Shown here: positions 46,961-58,680 of the stretch, piece after piece
How the letters are laid out: each line of letters begins with the position of its first letter
Numbering within the stretch: the stretch's first letter is position 1
From: Melampsora larici-populina 98AG31
Lineage: Eukaryota; Basidiomycota; Pucciniomycetes; Pucciniales; Melampsoraceae
Reading direction: 5' to 3'
Length of the DNA: 64,000 nt
Assembly (NCBI RefSeq): GCF_000204055.1
Contig: NW_006768785.1
Span: 1,145,756 to 1,209,755 of the forward strand
Program-made: the position numbers and the translations under genes
The notes under the pieces: generated by a model
Databases searched by the model: none
Told to the model about the DNA's origin: nothing
What the model saw: the letters and a program-made list of their open reading frames with translations, nothing else

Positions 46961-47584
46961 ACACATACCAAGGTTTGGCAAGGGTGCCAGCTTGACAATG
47001 ATAATGTGAGGTGAATTTACTACATACTATACTTTAGGACAAGTAGTGCACTGTCAGGGGTAAGACTTGTTTGACAGAGTTATTGTCGTATAACTGACTC
47101 ACAGGCTACAGGTGAATTGATAAATACATTGAAGGATTAATAAAGCATTCAAGTCAAGCAAAATGAAGATTGATCTGTAAATTAGTTGATCAAATTCAAA
47201 ATATAACAAAACCATAAAAGATGAACGAAGAAAACGGAGGGTTTTTTTATTTCTCTCTCAAAAAGACCAAAAAAATAAGAAACAGAAAATACAAACAAAT
47301 AAACAGAAAAAAAACTTTTCTTTTTATTGTGATTGTTAAGAATTGCTTAAAGAAGTTTTATTTATTTATTTATCAACTATATATCACACACAGATTTTTT
47401 GTCTTGTTATCTAGCTATATCTAGTTTAAAGAATTAGATCAGTCTGATCTCAGTGCTAATCAATCAATTCTAACTATGAATTCTTCTTGGTTTTAAGAGC
47501 TTCAATTTAATTCAATAAATTCAACACATAGTTCAGAAGAAGAAGAAGGTAACGAGAAAATCTAAGAAGAGATCAATTCCCAAT
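46961..47584. other. Intergenic, AT-rich
   Basis: Spacer between the retrotransposon end and the kinase gene 3' end. Holds the kinase 3' untranslated region and A/T runs. Nothing else recognised. Confidence 0.5.
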
Positions 47585-50500
47585 TTATCCTTCCCTACGT
47601 TGTTTTCTTGCTCGTTTGCTTTCTAATTCATGCCATTCACCTTTCAAACTTGACAGTCTAAAGATTTTCATCATCCCCCCCAAAAAAAATATTAGAAAAA
47701 GCAACTTTAGGGTGAATCGGGTGATCAGAGAAAAGAAAACGTACAGTTTTGTAGGTAATTCCATGACAGGTTCTTCATGTAAAAAATAATCAAATTTCAT
47801 TGCATCTTTAGCCGAAGGTCTTCTCATCGGATTCATTTCTAACAAAGCTTCAGCTAAGAGCATTCCACCTTCACTTTTAATTACTTTTTCTTTTCCATCT
47901 TCATGATTTTCAAAAAACGTCCTTCTTAATTTCGATTCACATTCGATTTTAGGTTTAACTAATTCATACCAAGGTAAGTTGATGACTTCTGGCCAATTCG
48001 ATTTAGATGGAGTTCCCATCAATTTAAATGTTGCTTGTAATTGATCTATTTCATCATTTGCTTGAAAGATTGGTCTACGAGTAAAAAGTTCTAAAAAGAT
48101 TGCACTTTGATTTGAATTGAAAAGGAACAATTCTGATCAGTTACCCGATTTTTTCTCAACACATCAATCAAAAGTTAAATTCATTAAAAGAGGGGATTTT
48201 GAATTCTTACCCAGCACTCCACATATCAACTTCTTCACCATAAACAGTAGCACCAAAAAGTAATTCAGGTGGTTTATACCAAAGAGTGATCACTCGATTA
48301 GTATAATCTCTACCTCTACCTCTACCTTCCTGACCTGGTTCTTTACCTCTTTCATACCTTCTAGCCAATCCAAAATCCGCAATTTTAAGTTCACCTAATC
48401 GATTTAATAAAATATTACTACCTTTCAAATCTCGATGTAATACACCACCTTCATGCATATATCTTAATCCAGATAATAATTGCCACATTAATGATTTGAT
48501 ATTCGATTCGGAAAAGTGAATGTTAGGATGATGTAATAATCCACTTAAATCATGATCCATATATTCAAATACAATATAAACATGTCCTTTACTAACTACC
48601 ATCTCAACTAAATTCACTATATTAGGATGTCTTAATCCTTGTAATAATTTAATCTCTCGAATGGCTGTGATTGGAAATCCATCTTTTTCTGCTTCCATTC
48701 TAATTCGTTTCATGGCCACTAATCTTCCGTTTTCTACATTTCTTGCTTTGTACACTTTTCCATATGTCCCTTCTCCTACTTGTACAATTCTTTCATATAC
48801 ATCTTTTGTAACTGGTCGGGATGGAACAGCTACTTGGGGTGTCGGCCATGACGAGGATCCGTTTTGTGGGTACGGTGCAGATGGATGAGGAGGAAAAGGA
48901 ACACGCTGTGAAGCTGGATCGAAAAGTGGTTCGACAGATGCTTCTGGTGGATGTAATGCACTTCCAAAGATTTGCGATCCCGAAGCTGCATAGGCTGACG
49001 GAGAGGTTAAACAAGATGAGTTATGTGGCCTTGTTTCATCCCGTGAGGGTGAGGGTATGATTTGTTTACGCGGTTCGAGAGAGGCGCTCTCTGGCATCGA
49101 CGGAACAGGGAGCGGAGGTGGTGGGGGTGGTGGATCCCATTCAGACCCTGAACGAGATAGTCTAGGATCTGAAGTGGGCCCATTGGTGTATCGGGGTGAT
49201 GATTCTTGCTCGTGAGCCAAGGAGTGACTATCATTCCTACGTGATGACCAACGCGACGGTCTCTCTCGGTGAGTCGGATGATCATACTCATAGCGATGTC
49301 GACCCCTGTCAGAGAATTGCAGTCGTGGGTCTTGCGCCCGATAAGATGAGTAGGCACGCGGTTCTGTGGGTAGTGGAGGACTCTTCGAACGTCGTTTACC
49401 TGAGCGACGTGGATCAGGGCTTACGAAGCGGGCTGGGCTTGTACGAGCAGCTGGAGGTGGTGGTGGTGGTGGCGGTGGTGTTACTGGAAGAGGACTTTGA
49501 GGCACATCAGTCTTCATAGCCTGCTTCTCATTTTCGACCGGATGCCACAGCTTGCTAGGAGCTTCGATGGCTGCACCGTTCAGGTCATCGTCATCGTCAT
49601 CATCACCCGGAAAAAAACGCCGGACTCCTGCACTTGTTTGAGCAACTGGAGCAACGGGGGGCATGCCGGGAGGTCTGAGTAAGGGGTTAACCATTGATTT
49701 GATGCGCCGCGGGGATGCTGGTCTTTTACCATTGGCAGTCGATGTTAGAGGTTGAGGCGGTGGTAATGGGGGCGGCGGCGGTGGTGGCGGCTGAGGAGTT
49801 GTAGGTCTGGGTGGGATGCGGATCGGTGCTTGAGGCTGATCGTTGACAGGATCTGAAGGTGCAGTTGAGCGAAGTGTCCGGGATGAATGATGACGTGCTC
49901 CGTTCGTAGACCAAGCTGCTTGACCAGATCTAGGTCCCTTTGGAACGTTTTGCATTTGGTCATCCCAGAGTCGAGTGTTATTGTAAGACTGACGAGGAGT
50001 ACCATCAGATCCTTCCAATCCTTTTGGTTGTCGATCATTATCACTGACCAGATTATTTCCATAATTTGGATGCCCACGTCGGAAACTAAGGTCATTCTGA
50101 GCAAATCGAGGTCCGATAGGAGGCTTTGGAGGCATGGGAGGCGGGCCAAGTTCGGCTTCCAAAGAATCACGCTGCGAGATCTGCAAGCGAACGGGGGAAG
50201 CCGAGCTAGAAATGCGTTCACGGGAGGTGGATGAATGGCGTCGATGCGGCCTGGACGTAGATGACGACCTGGAGTGACGACTGCTGGGAGTGACGAGTGA
50301 ATTGCGAGACTCGGGACGTCGGCCGCGCACATGATCGAGATCGCTTGAAGGGCTGTTTGATCGTGGCCTTGCTAGACGACCATCAGCAGCATTCCAATTC
50401 CTTGAACGGGCTGATCCGGAGGGGCTTGGATCACGTTTGGTGGAGCGGGATGGACCTTTGCATGGCCGGCCATCGATCGAAGACCTTGAAGAGGGAGAAC

Positions 50501-51947
50501 GCAGTGTTGGCGTCGCAAGTCGGGAAGGTTTACGAGGTGGAATTGGGGGTTGAGATGATCGTGAGTGGTCTGAGGCCGGTGATTTCCCCCGAAAAGAGGG
50601 TTCGCGTGAGACAGATCGACGGGTCCTACGGGGAGGACGAGGCGGTTGAGGAGGCAGTGGAGAAGGTGAGCGTGGTCGTGAAGGTGACAAGGAATAGTGT
50701 GAGCGAGAATGCGATCGAGATCGAGGGCGAGGGGAGGTAGGAGTTCCTGTGCGAGATATTGACCTCGTCCGCGAACGGCTACGACTGGTTTCCCGTACAT
50801 GATTAGTTGACCTTGTCCGAGAGCTGTATTGTTCCCTGTCGGTGGGGTCAAAAGATCAGGGTCAATAGGTGACTGAATGAGTGCAATATCAGACCGCAGA
50901 CGCAGAGCAAGGCTCTAAATGGAAACCTCATGCCGAGCAATAATATGAATGCAAATGTCGCACAAGAAGAGAGTGCAGATTGTACAGCACCTCTTCTTCT
51001 TGAACAGATAATGAGATCTTGCTAATACGGATGACATGTACTGGTCTGCAGTGTACAGTAGAGGTCTTATTTCCCTTTGAAGATGAGCAAGTGAAAAAGC
51101 AATGCTTAACTCACTTGGACGAATCCAACTTCCTCTTTTTTCTCCTAACACCCTCAAGATCCTGTGTATCCAAATCATGGGACACTGGTTGTCTTCGTGG
51201 TGGAGAGCGGCTACGTGATCTACCATTGCGATGGCTAGTATGAGTTCTCTTGTTTTCGTAGGTGGAAGGCCTGAAATGTTCATATTTCTGACGAATATTT
51301 GACCTTTGATCATTCGAATGCATAGGTCTGAGATAGTTTCCTTTGCTTTGTCGTGAAGATTCGGTTCGGGAAGTAGACTGATGAGATTTGCTGCCATTCA
51401 TTGGTTTCAATCTACCATTACCTCTACGGTTATCCCGCTCAGAATAATCTAGACGGCGTGATTCACGTTGATCTCGTTCATGTTCTTCCTGGTCTAAATC
51501 ATAGTACTCAGGTTGCTGAGAACCAACCTCTTCAAACTGTTCTTCATCTCGCGAGTAAGCCCATCCATCCATCCGATCCTCTTCACGATGTCGATCACGA
51601 TCTACAGGCCTTTCCCATTCTTGCCTTCTATCTCGAGTTCTTTCTCGACGTTGATCACCACGATCTGAATTTCTTTCAGAAGTTCGACTCCAATCTCGAT
51701 GTGAAACTCTTTCATGATTCCTATCACGAGCACTATAATCTTCATGATCATATCTACGTTCACGATCACTTCTCTTGGCTTCAACATACTTGGAATCGCG
51801 AGAATTTTTGGCGGGTGAAATTGAGCGATTTGGACCTCTTCGTGGAGGAGAGCGATGGGTCAGACTGGTGTGTGGCAGACGTTTTTCTCTGGAAGGAGAT
51901 CGATCTCGAGGACGAGAGCGGTCATAGTGCTTCCAACCCGACGCCAT
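47585..51947 (-). CDS. CTK1: CDK12/Ctk1-type cyclin-dependent kinase with N-terminal RS domain
   Basis: Four exons: 51947-51115, 50834-48210, 48104-47745 and 47657-47585, giving 1296 residues. The kinase domain (about 955-1255) shows GEGTYGKVYKARN, the cyclin-binding helix PITAIREIKLL, HRDLKGSNILL, DFGLARRY, and the activation loop TNRVITLWYKPPELL. PITAIRE and the C-terminal GEWHELESKRARKQ identify the CDK12/13-Ctk1-Lsk1 group, which phosphorylates Ser2 of the RNA polymerase II C-terminal domain with a cyclin K-type partner. The first ~280 residues are Arg/Ser/Asp/Glu-rich (RS-like). Residues 280-940 are disordered and contain several polyproline tracts. The 280-bp first intron joins what otherwise look like two genes: phase, donor GTGAGT and acceptor CCGACAG agree. 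The last intron (87 bp) is in frame and could be read through. Confidence 0.9.
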
Positions 51948-53434
51948 ATGGGTGCGGGTAAGATTTTCGATGTGCCCTTTTTAATTGCGAGGAAGGGGTT
52001 CTGTGCAAACTGAACAGAAGGTCAGTGAGAATAAACTTGCGATGAGTGTGGTCAAAAGAGTCGAGCGTTGCAGGTCAACAAGGAACGAACGCTAGAATCA
52101 GAGACGACAGCCAAATCTCGGTTAGCCGAGATGGAAAATCGATAGGTGTTTTAATCTGAAGGTCGTAAAGGTGACTGATAGTTCAGAATCGATCGATTTA
52201 GGTTGACCAATTGATCATTAAGTATGATGGATGTTTGATTGATTGAAGTTATAGAAACCCAAGCGAGGGATGGGTGACCGTGACGAGAAGGAAGTAGGAA
52301 ATTAGAAAACTTCAATACAACAACCACATCCAATCATACTTCATTTTACCAACTGTATAACACACCTCACCAGTTCTTCTCAAAACTACACTACATACTA
52401 TCCAATCAAGCATCCTGAGCTCATATCGACATTTTAAGTTTGATTTGCTTTCAAGACTTGTTTTAGCTCACTTCAATGTGCGCGCAGTGAAAGAAAATCG
52501 GCCAATGAAGCAAAGAATTGAAGTCAGGTTGTAAGCAGACTCAAATGTCACGTGAGCTGTCAATTCCTTGACACCCAAACTGATCAAGGATTCATCTGGT
52601 ATCGAAACCAGCTGAATTCGCTATCATGTTCCAAGATTGTATACATACACGGAGCAGAATTGCTGTCATTGGAGTGTCAGTGAAATTTGAAAAGGAATCG
52701 TGTATGCATCACACCTCATCACACACAACTTTCATGTTTCCATCAGTGAAGGGGAAGATTGAGGGAACATGTAGGATATGCTGATATGGGTGATCCGTCA
52801 AAACTTTCTCTTCAAAGCACAGGAACATCAGATGTATTACACCTTTGTGAGCTCCTGAAATCTTTATGACAGCCATTTGCTCAACTGCAGGGCGTCCGTT
52901 GGACAATCAAGTTACAAAAAGTCTGCAATGCTTTGAAACTAATGCTTCCCACCAGGATTGAGCATAGGAATGTCATGATTGAAGGCAAATTAAAATGCAA
53001 AAGACCATTTTGGCATTTAAATTTGAAGCCATCTGATACATAGCAACTTGCTTTAGCCCAGATGCCATTCAATTTTCAGTCTGTAGGAAAGTCTTCCTTC
53101 ATGACGTTCTCATGAAGCTTAAGAATGGCAAGATATCCGATCCGAAGATCTGCAGTCTGTCTCCGAGATCCGACCCGTCTCCCACCGAGTATGCATGTAG
53201 AGTCTAGACTGGGCCCGGACCAGTTCGCGCAGTCCTGCGCAGCGGATCGACCCAACCCAGTGTGATTGAATTGAATTGAAAACGTATCGGGTCAGACTGG
53301 TCAGTGGGGAAACCATACCACACTTTTTCAACAACACTCTGTTCATCTTCAGCTCCTAAACACCAACTACTTTACCAACCAATCATTCTCACTGATTCTC
53401 ATCGATCACCCCTCGATAAACCAACCCCCAAAAA
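51948..53434. other. Divergent intergenic region
   Basis: About 1.5 kb between the kinase (minus) and Bfr1 (plus) starts. Presumably holds both promoters. Short minus-strand ORFs near 52709-53072 show no recognisable domain. Confidence 0.5.
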
Positions 53435-55302
53435 ATGCCACCAAAGACCTCTCAAAAGAGTTTACCTACCGATCCCAAGAGTGCATCGATTCCAACTCGA
53501 GTTAAAGATGTGACTAAGATGAATCCGAATGCGGTTACACCTGTGAATGGTGCTAGTGGTAGTGGTGGTAGACCTGATAAAGCTGCTTATGAACGTGAAC
53601 AAACTAGTTTGAAGGTTGAAATTGACACTCTTCAAGCCAAAGTGGTAAGTCTATCATCTCCATCCCACTTTCCGAACTCATCAATTTCTTGTTTCTGATA
53701 CTCAATTTTCTGGGTCACAGACAGCTATACGTGCACAGATTGGTGATCCTAAAGGTGGTGCTGGTGGAAATCCATTACAAGAACGTCGTAAGAAGTTAAG
53801 GAATGAAATGGATAGTTTAAGAGAAGAACAATCTAAAGGCAAATCTTCCAGAGGTAAACTTTTGGATCAAATTAAAGCTGGTAATGAAAGTGTACAACGA
53901 AAAGTCAGTCTTGGGTCCTCTTCAACAGCAATTTTTTGTGCTTTATGAAACTGATTTTGATTGTATTGATATGATTCCTTTGATGATCAATTTAGATCAA
54001 GGAACTGAATACCAGTCGAGGAAAGTTGCCTTACAAGTCAAGTGCAGAAGTAGAAGCCAAGATTCGACAATTAGATTCCCAAATCGAAAGTGGTACGATG
54101 AGAATTGTTGACGAAAAGAAAGCGCTAGCAGAAATTCAAAACTTGAAAAAACAACGTAAATTGGTAGATGCCTTTGGTCCACAACAAGAGGCTATCGAAG
54201 CTGAAAAGGCAAAAGTAGAAAATTTAAGGAAATTATTAGATGATCCTGAAAATAAAAATGTGAATGATCGTTGGGCTGCTATCAAGGAGGAATTAGATCA
54301 GATCAATGCTAAGCTTAATGAGGCGAACAAGGGTCGAGATAAGTTATTTGAAGAACGTAACCAACTTCAAGATACTTTAACTGAGTTGTTTACCAAAAAG
54401 CGAGAGTCTGCAACTCGCTACAAAGAAGCTAATGATAAATACTGTAGGTCATCTCAACTGAAACTCTTGAGTCTGAAAGATGCAAACTAAGATTTGATGG
54501 GATTCGGTTTCATTTCATAATAGATGCTAAGATGCAAGAAGACAGACAACGTAGGATCGAAAGACAAAAGACTGAACGTGAAGCCCTCGAAGCATCTGAA
54601 TTAAAAGACATTCACAACGAAATGCGGGAAGAAGCATCTGCTCCAGCATACGAACGTGAAATAGAAGACTGTCGAACGTTGATCCTCTATTTCGATAAGT
54701 TAATCGGTAACGCAGGCAACAGTGATCAACCTATTGAAGCACCCGTCTTCGGCAAGACATCTAGCGTTGCACTCCCTAAATTAGGTGATGTTAGAAAAGT
54801 TGAAGAGGCTGATGCATTTCAAGGAATGGTGGCAGTGAAGAAGAAAGGATCAGAACAAGAAGAAGAGTTCTTTATGGGAGGTGGTAATAAAAAAGGCAAA
54901 AAGAATAAAAAGAGTCCACCTGAATCGACTGCTGCACCTGCAACACAAGCCCTTCAATTACCTTTGTCGACTCTGAATGCGCTTCATGCGTTAGCTATAT
55001 CGGTCCCAATGACTCGAGATGATGTTGCGGCGACGATCACCTCACTTTCGGAAAAGAAAAAATGGTTCACGGACAACCAGGTATAGATTTCTCAATTTTG
55101 ATTTTTTTTTACATCCAATACTCATGATTAAATTTTACAGGAACGGGTCACCAAGGAGAGGATAGCAGATGTAGAAGCCAAGATAGCAGCAGCGGAAGCG
55201 AAATTGAAAGCCAAATTAGAAGCCAAAGCTAAGGCCGAAAACAACGGATCTGATGATAAAGAAGTTAACGGAGCAACTGAAGCATCCTCACCTGAGGCTT
55301 AA
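53435..55302 (+). CDS. BFR1: Bfr1-type mRNP/polysome-associated coiled-coil protein
   Basis: Five exons: 53435-53644, 53721-53903, 53996-54443, 54524-55080 and 55141-55302, giving 519 residues. Bfr1 associates with mRNP complexes and polyribosomes, largely at the ER, and affects secretion and nuclear segregation in yeast. The protein is almost wholly charged coiled coil (KAAYEREQTSLKVEIDTLQA, EVEAKIRQLDSQIESGT, DAFGPQQEAIEAEKAKVENL), followed by LILYFDKLIG and a basic tract GKKNKK. The tail is Ala/Lys/Glu-rich (AKIAAAEAKLKAKLEAKAKA). Length is close to the yeast protein (about 470). Start ATG 53435 follows an ACCCCCAAAAA leader with no competing upstream in-frame ATG. Confidence 0.9.
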
Positions 55303-56677
55303 AAAGAGGGTTTCACTTTCCATCCTAGAATAATTTCACTTGGCAAAAAAACGGTTTAAACATCTCTCCTCTCATCTTGCTTTTATGCTTGAAAAGACAT
55401 CACACATGTCTTCATCTTAATAATTGCTTGTTCCTTTTTTTCCAAAGTACATATGGTGATCTATTCACTTGTTCAACTGATTTGTTCTTTACATACTTGT
55501 GAATTGACTTTATAAGCACTGTCTCTTTACATGTATCTCTTCAGTACCTTTAAAGTCGACCTATATGGCGATTTTCTCTTTCATGTTTTTCCTGCAGAAC
55601 CATAGCTTAAATTTGAGTCATTGCGTACCCTTTTATGTGCATTGAGAGGTCAAAAGATGAAATTTCACACTGGAAGCTTTTACATTGACCCGCGTGTCTA
55701 GTGACGTCGTCTCGCTTCAAGTTTCTAATTTGCAATCGACATGTTGACGCACTACAAGGATGTCCTCAAAACCCGCATGTGCAGTGCGTCGACATGAACG
55801 GAACCCACTTCGCTTGAGACGTACGCATGCGTCTCAGCCAATTGACGAGCAAAACTTGACAAGTTAATTTGAGATCCGCGTCATGACCAAAGGATTTTTG
55901 CACTTCCGCTTAGCTCGCGGGTCAAATACGATGGGTTTCAGACAGCTTGGAGACTTTTGCCAGCAAAACTTGACCAATTTGGCGTGGAAGTCTTCCCAAG
56001 CTTTGTGTGATTGACTGCACATAGCCTCAAATCACTTGAGTGAGACTGAGGACCTTGTATACACCTGACATCACTCCAAGCTCTGAAGTCATTGAAAACT
56101 GAGAAATAATCATACTGCATGGTAAAGCGAATCTGAAGATGCAATGATAAAAAGTCGCATTGCTGAAATCGTGAGAGCTTGAGTCACCATTCCAGCCTCC
56201 AAGCCCCCAAGGATTCAAGGCCTTTGACAGGCAGATATGCTCGTAGTCCTTTTTTGACATCATCACCCTGAAGTACACTTAAGCACCAGCCAGGGTTCAT
56301 TTATACTTCTCTCCCTCTCAATACGCTTAGAAACTTTATGAACTTCATCACCAGTCAGACCAAGTCAACCACCTGAAAAGAGGTTGTAGGTGTCCTTGAA
56401 TAATCTTGACAGCTCCTTCCCAACCATGGAATGTGTTCACTTACCCTCTTGACCGCGAGATTTAAGACCACTGTGCAAGCACTTCGAACACAGCATGTGT
56501 GGCGAGATATTTTCTGCGCGTGAAGTTTTTTGATTACGAGTTTAAATACATATTGAGAAACCGAAGAAGCTAGGAATACATCACCAGTGATGAGAAAAGG
56601 AAATTGTATGTATGTAGCTAAGGAATTCTATTTAGCTGTTGAAACCTGCCTTGAAGCCTTCCAAATATAGCTAGAAT
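55303..56677. other. Intergenic with mariner-type MITE relative
   Basis: Between convergent genes. Contains the MITE relative at 55939-56017. Other short ORFs are not supported. Confidence 0.5.
55939..56017. mobile_element. Diverged relative of the mariner-type MITE at 22699
   Basis: Shares CAGCTTGG, GC-AGCAAAACTTGACCAATTTGGCG (compare GCCCGCAAAACTCGAGCAATTTGGCG at 22729) and AAGCTTTGTGTGATTGACTG at the right end. Left terminus is damaged. Confidence 0.6.
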
Positions 56678-57562
56678 CTATTGTGATTTCTTGTTTGTTG
56701 CATCAGCTGTGGTCGAAGAAGTACCAGCTTCGGCTGCAGTACCTAGCATTCTTGATCTGATCGATTGCCATTGTTGATCGTCCAGCTCTTTGAATTGAAT
56801 CACTTCATTGGAATTTGACTCTGCTTGTAATGTCGAAGGTGATGCGGAAAGTATAGCTGATTGAGCCGCGAGTGTTGCAAAGATATGGGTTTGATCACGG
56901 TACAAACTGGTATCGAAAGTTGAAGCAAACAAATCAATATCAAAAGAGCAACAATTGATTGAAGCTGACGCAACTGATTGTGTAGAATAAACTGACCGAA
57001 AGGCTTCTTTGTTTTGAACACTATCTTCGTCTTTAATACGCTCAAGTCCTGCTCGCTTAAATGTGGATTTAATAAAATGTAGAACGTGACATAAAAAATC
57101 GGTTCTAGCGCGCCATGCAGGAAATTTGGATCGAATATCGAATCGACCGGTTTGTGGGTCGACCAATGGATGGAAACATTCAGTTGTGAAACGGACTACA
57201 GGTGGACTTGAAGGATAAGATGTAGGAATTTCTAGAACGAATCGATAAATCGCTCCAGCATAATAACCACGGTGTATGAATAGTACGCCTTGCCATTCTG
57301 TTGAGAGTGAAACTAATTGAGTATCTCTTGGATTATGAGATTTGAAACAAGCTAAGTGTTTTCTTACTAACGATAAATATTGGTTGGTGATGGTATGACC
57401 CAGACCCCGAGTGGACAATGTCCAGGAAGGCGAAGACTTGCAAATTCCAAAGAGACTTCCAAACTTGCCATTGTGAGTTTCTTTGTGAAGAGGTTTTGTT
57501 GGTTGATCGGAGACTTGACCTTTAAGCAACAAGTTATCCAACAGGCAGCCGTATGATGATAA
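56678..57562 (-). CDS. FTS: FTS/AKTIP-type ubiquitin-conjugating enzyme variant, 5' end unresolved
   Basis: Open frame of about 294 codons ending at 56678. The UBC fold is visible: GVLFIHRGYYAGAIYRFVLE, then IPTSYPSSPPVVRFTTECFHP, then LVDPQTGRFDIRSKFPAWRA, then a long C-terminal helix region. The active-site Cys block of E2 enzymes is absent (the position reads LVDPQTGRFD), as in FTS/AKTIP. That protein joins Hook and FHIP in the complex linking dynein to early endosomes in fungi and animals. The frame contains no ATG before the UBC domain and a TGA lies just upstream, so a 5' exon is missing from this model. A candidate ATG (MAFHQSRHCEHD) lies near 57660, but I found no donor to join it. 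Confidence 0.75.
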   Translation of the reverse strand, partial: LSSYGCLLDNLLLKGQVSDQPTKPLHKETHNGKFGSLFGICKSSPSWTLSTRGLGHTITNQYLSLVRKHLACFKSHNPRDTQLVSLSTEWQGVLFIHRGYYAGAIYRFVLEIPTSYPSSPPVVRFTTECFHPLVDPQTGRFDIRSKFPAWRARTDFLCHVLHFIKSTFKRAGLERIKDEDSVQNKEAFRSVYSTQSVASASINCCSFDIDLFASTFDTSLYRDQTHIFATLAAQSAILSASPSTLQAESNSNEVIQFKELDDQQWQSIRSRMLGTAAEAGTSSTTADATNKKSQ

Positions 57563-58680
57563 CAACGAGACAGCGACTAATCAAGCTGGCGCATGTCACG
57601 CTGTCTGTCACACGGTGTGATTGACATGTCCGGGTCATGTTCACAGTGACGGCTTTGATGAAATGCCATCTTCGGGAGAAAATCCAGCGAATGAAGAAGC
57701 ATGATGCATGAGTGGTGTCCACTGTCAGTGTGGCATTTTCGAATCTCGATTCTCAACCGCCCTCCGACATGAACGGTCTGAGAGCCTTTACGTTTCTGCT
57801 GTCAATGCCTGATCGTGGGTCGCGACCGATCAGAAGGGTCTGGACCATTTCGACGTCAGCACCGCATCTTCTTCACCGGCATGTTATCACTGCGCCGTCA
57901 AGAATGAACGAATAACCAGATCCCACAGTCAGACACTTGATCCTCGCAAGCTCGTTAAAAAGCCCTGCGCGATTGGAACTTGTATTAAGTTCGAGCAATG
58001 AAGAGCTGGAGGCGAAGCAAAATTCTTCACTCTTGCCGACAGTAATCTAGACCAGTTCTTCACGCCTTTAAACTGGCTGAGGTTCGGGATTGACAGGCTC
58101 AGATAGATGGACCATGTAGCCATCTGATCACGCCGTGTCTACGGGGCTTTGAGCTTAAGCCTCTGATAACTCAAAGGCCAACCATGGTTTGAGTCTTGGA
58201 TTCAGGTATTCTTCGGTGGCAGTTCAGTTCATCAGGAAGGTCCAGACTTTGAGGCATGTGGAGCCGAGCTGTGTTTACTCTCGAGTCGAGTGTGTGAAAT
58301 TGGTTCATTCACTTGGACTTTCGAATTGCCTGAACTGCATCCTAATTAGATGCCGAACCGGTCAGATCTTCAGACGAACATCCTCGAAGTGGACTGATGG
58401 GTATCTCTCGAGTGGCTTTCAGCTGACAGAATCTTCAATCAGCTTTGACTTGATGACAATCAAAAGGCTCCCTTGAGCTCGTTTCGTTTAGCTGTTGTGA
58501 CCTCATTGCTTCACTCATATATTCGACTGGCGGAATCAAGTCTCAGCTATAAAATCGTGATCGCGATTGAACATATCTTAATCTCCTACTCATAAGTCCA
58601 CAATCCCATTCCTAAGTTTCAGTGAATCACCCTTCGTGTCGTCCATATTTTCGCCAATAAAAACCAACTACCTCACTATC
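57563..58680. other. Intergenic between divergent genes
   Basis: Holds the missing 5' exon of the FTS-like gene and the promoters of both neighbours. No repeat recognised. Confidence 0.45.

Noticed and set aside
50834..51947. Independent SR-protein gene upstream of the kinase
   Set aside because: The frame has a GTGAGT donor instead of a natural end, and the phase matches the kinase exon exactly; one gene is the simpler reading.
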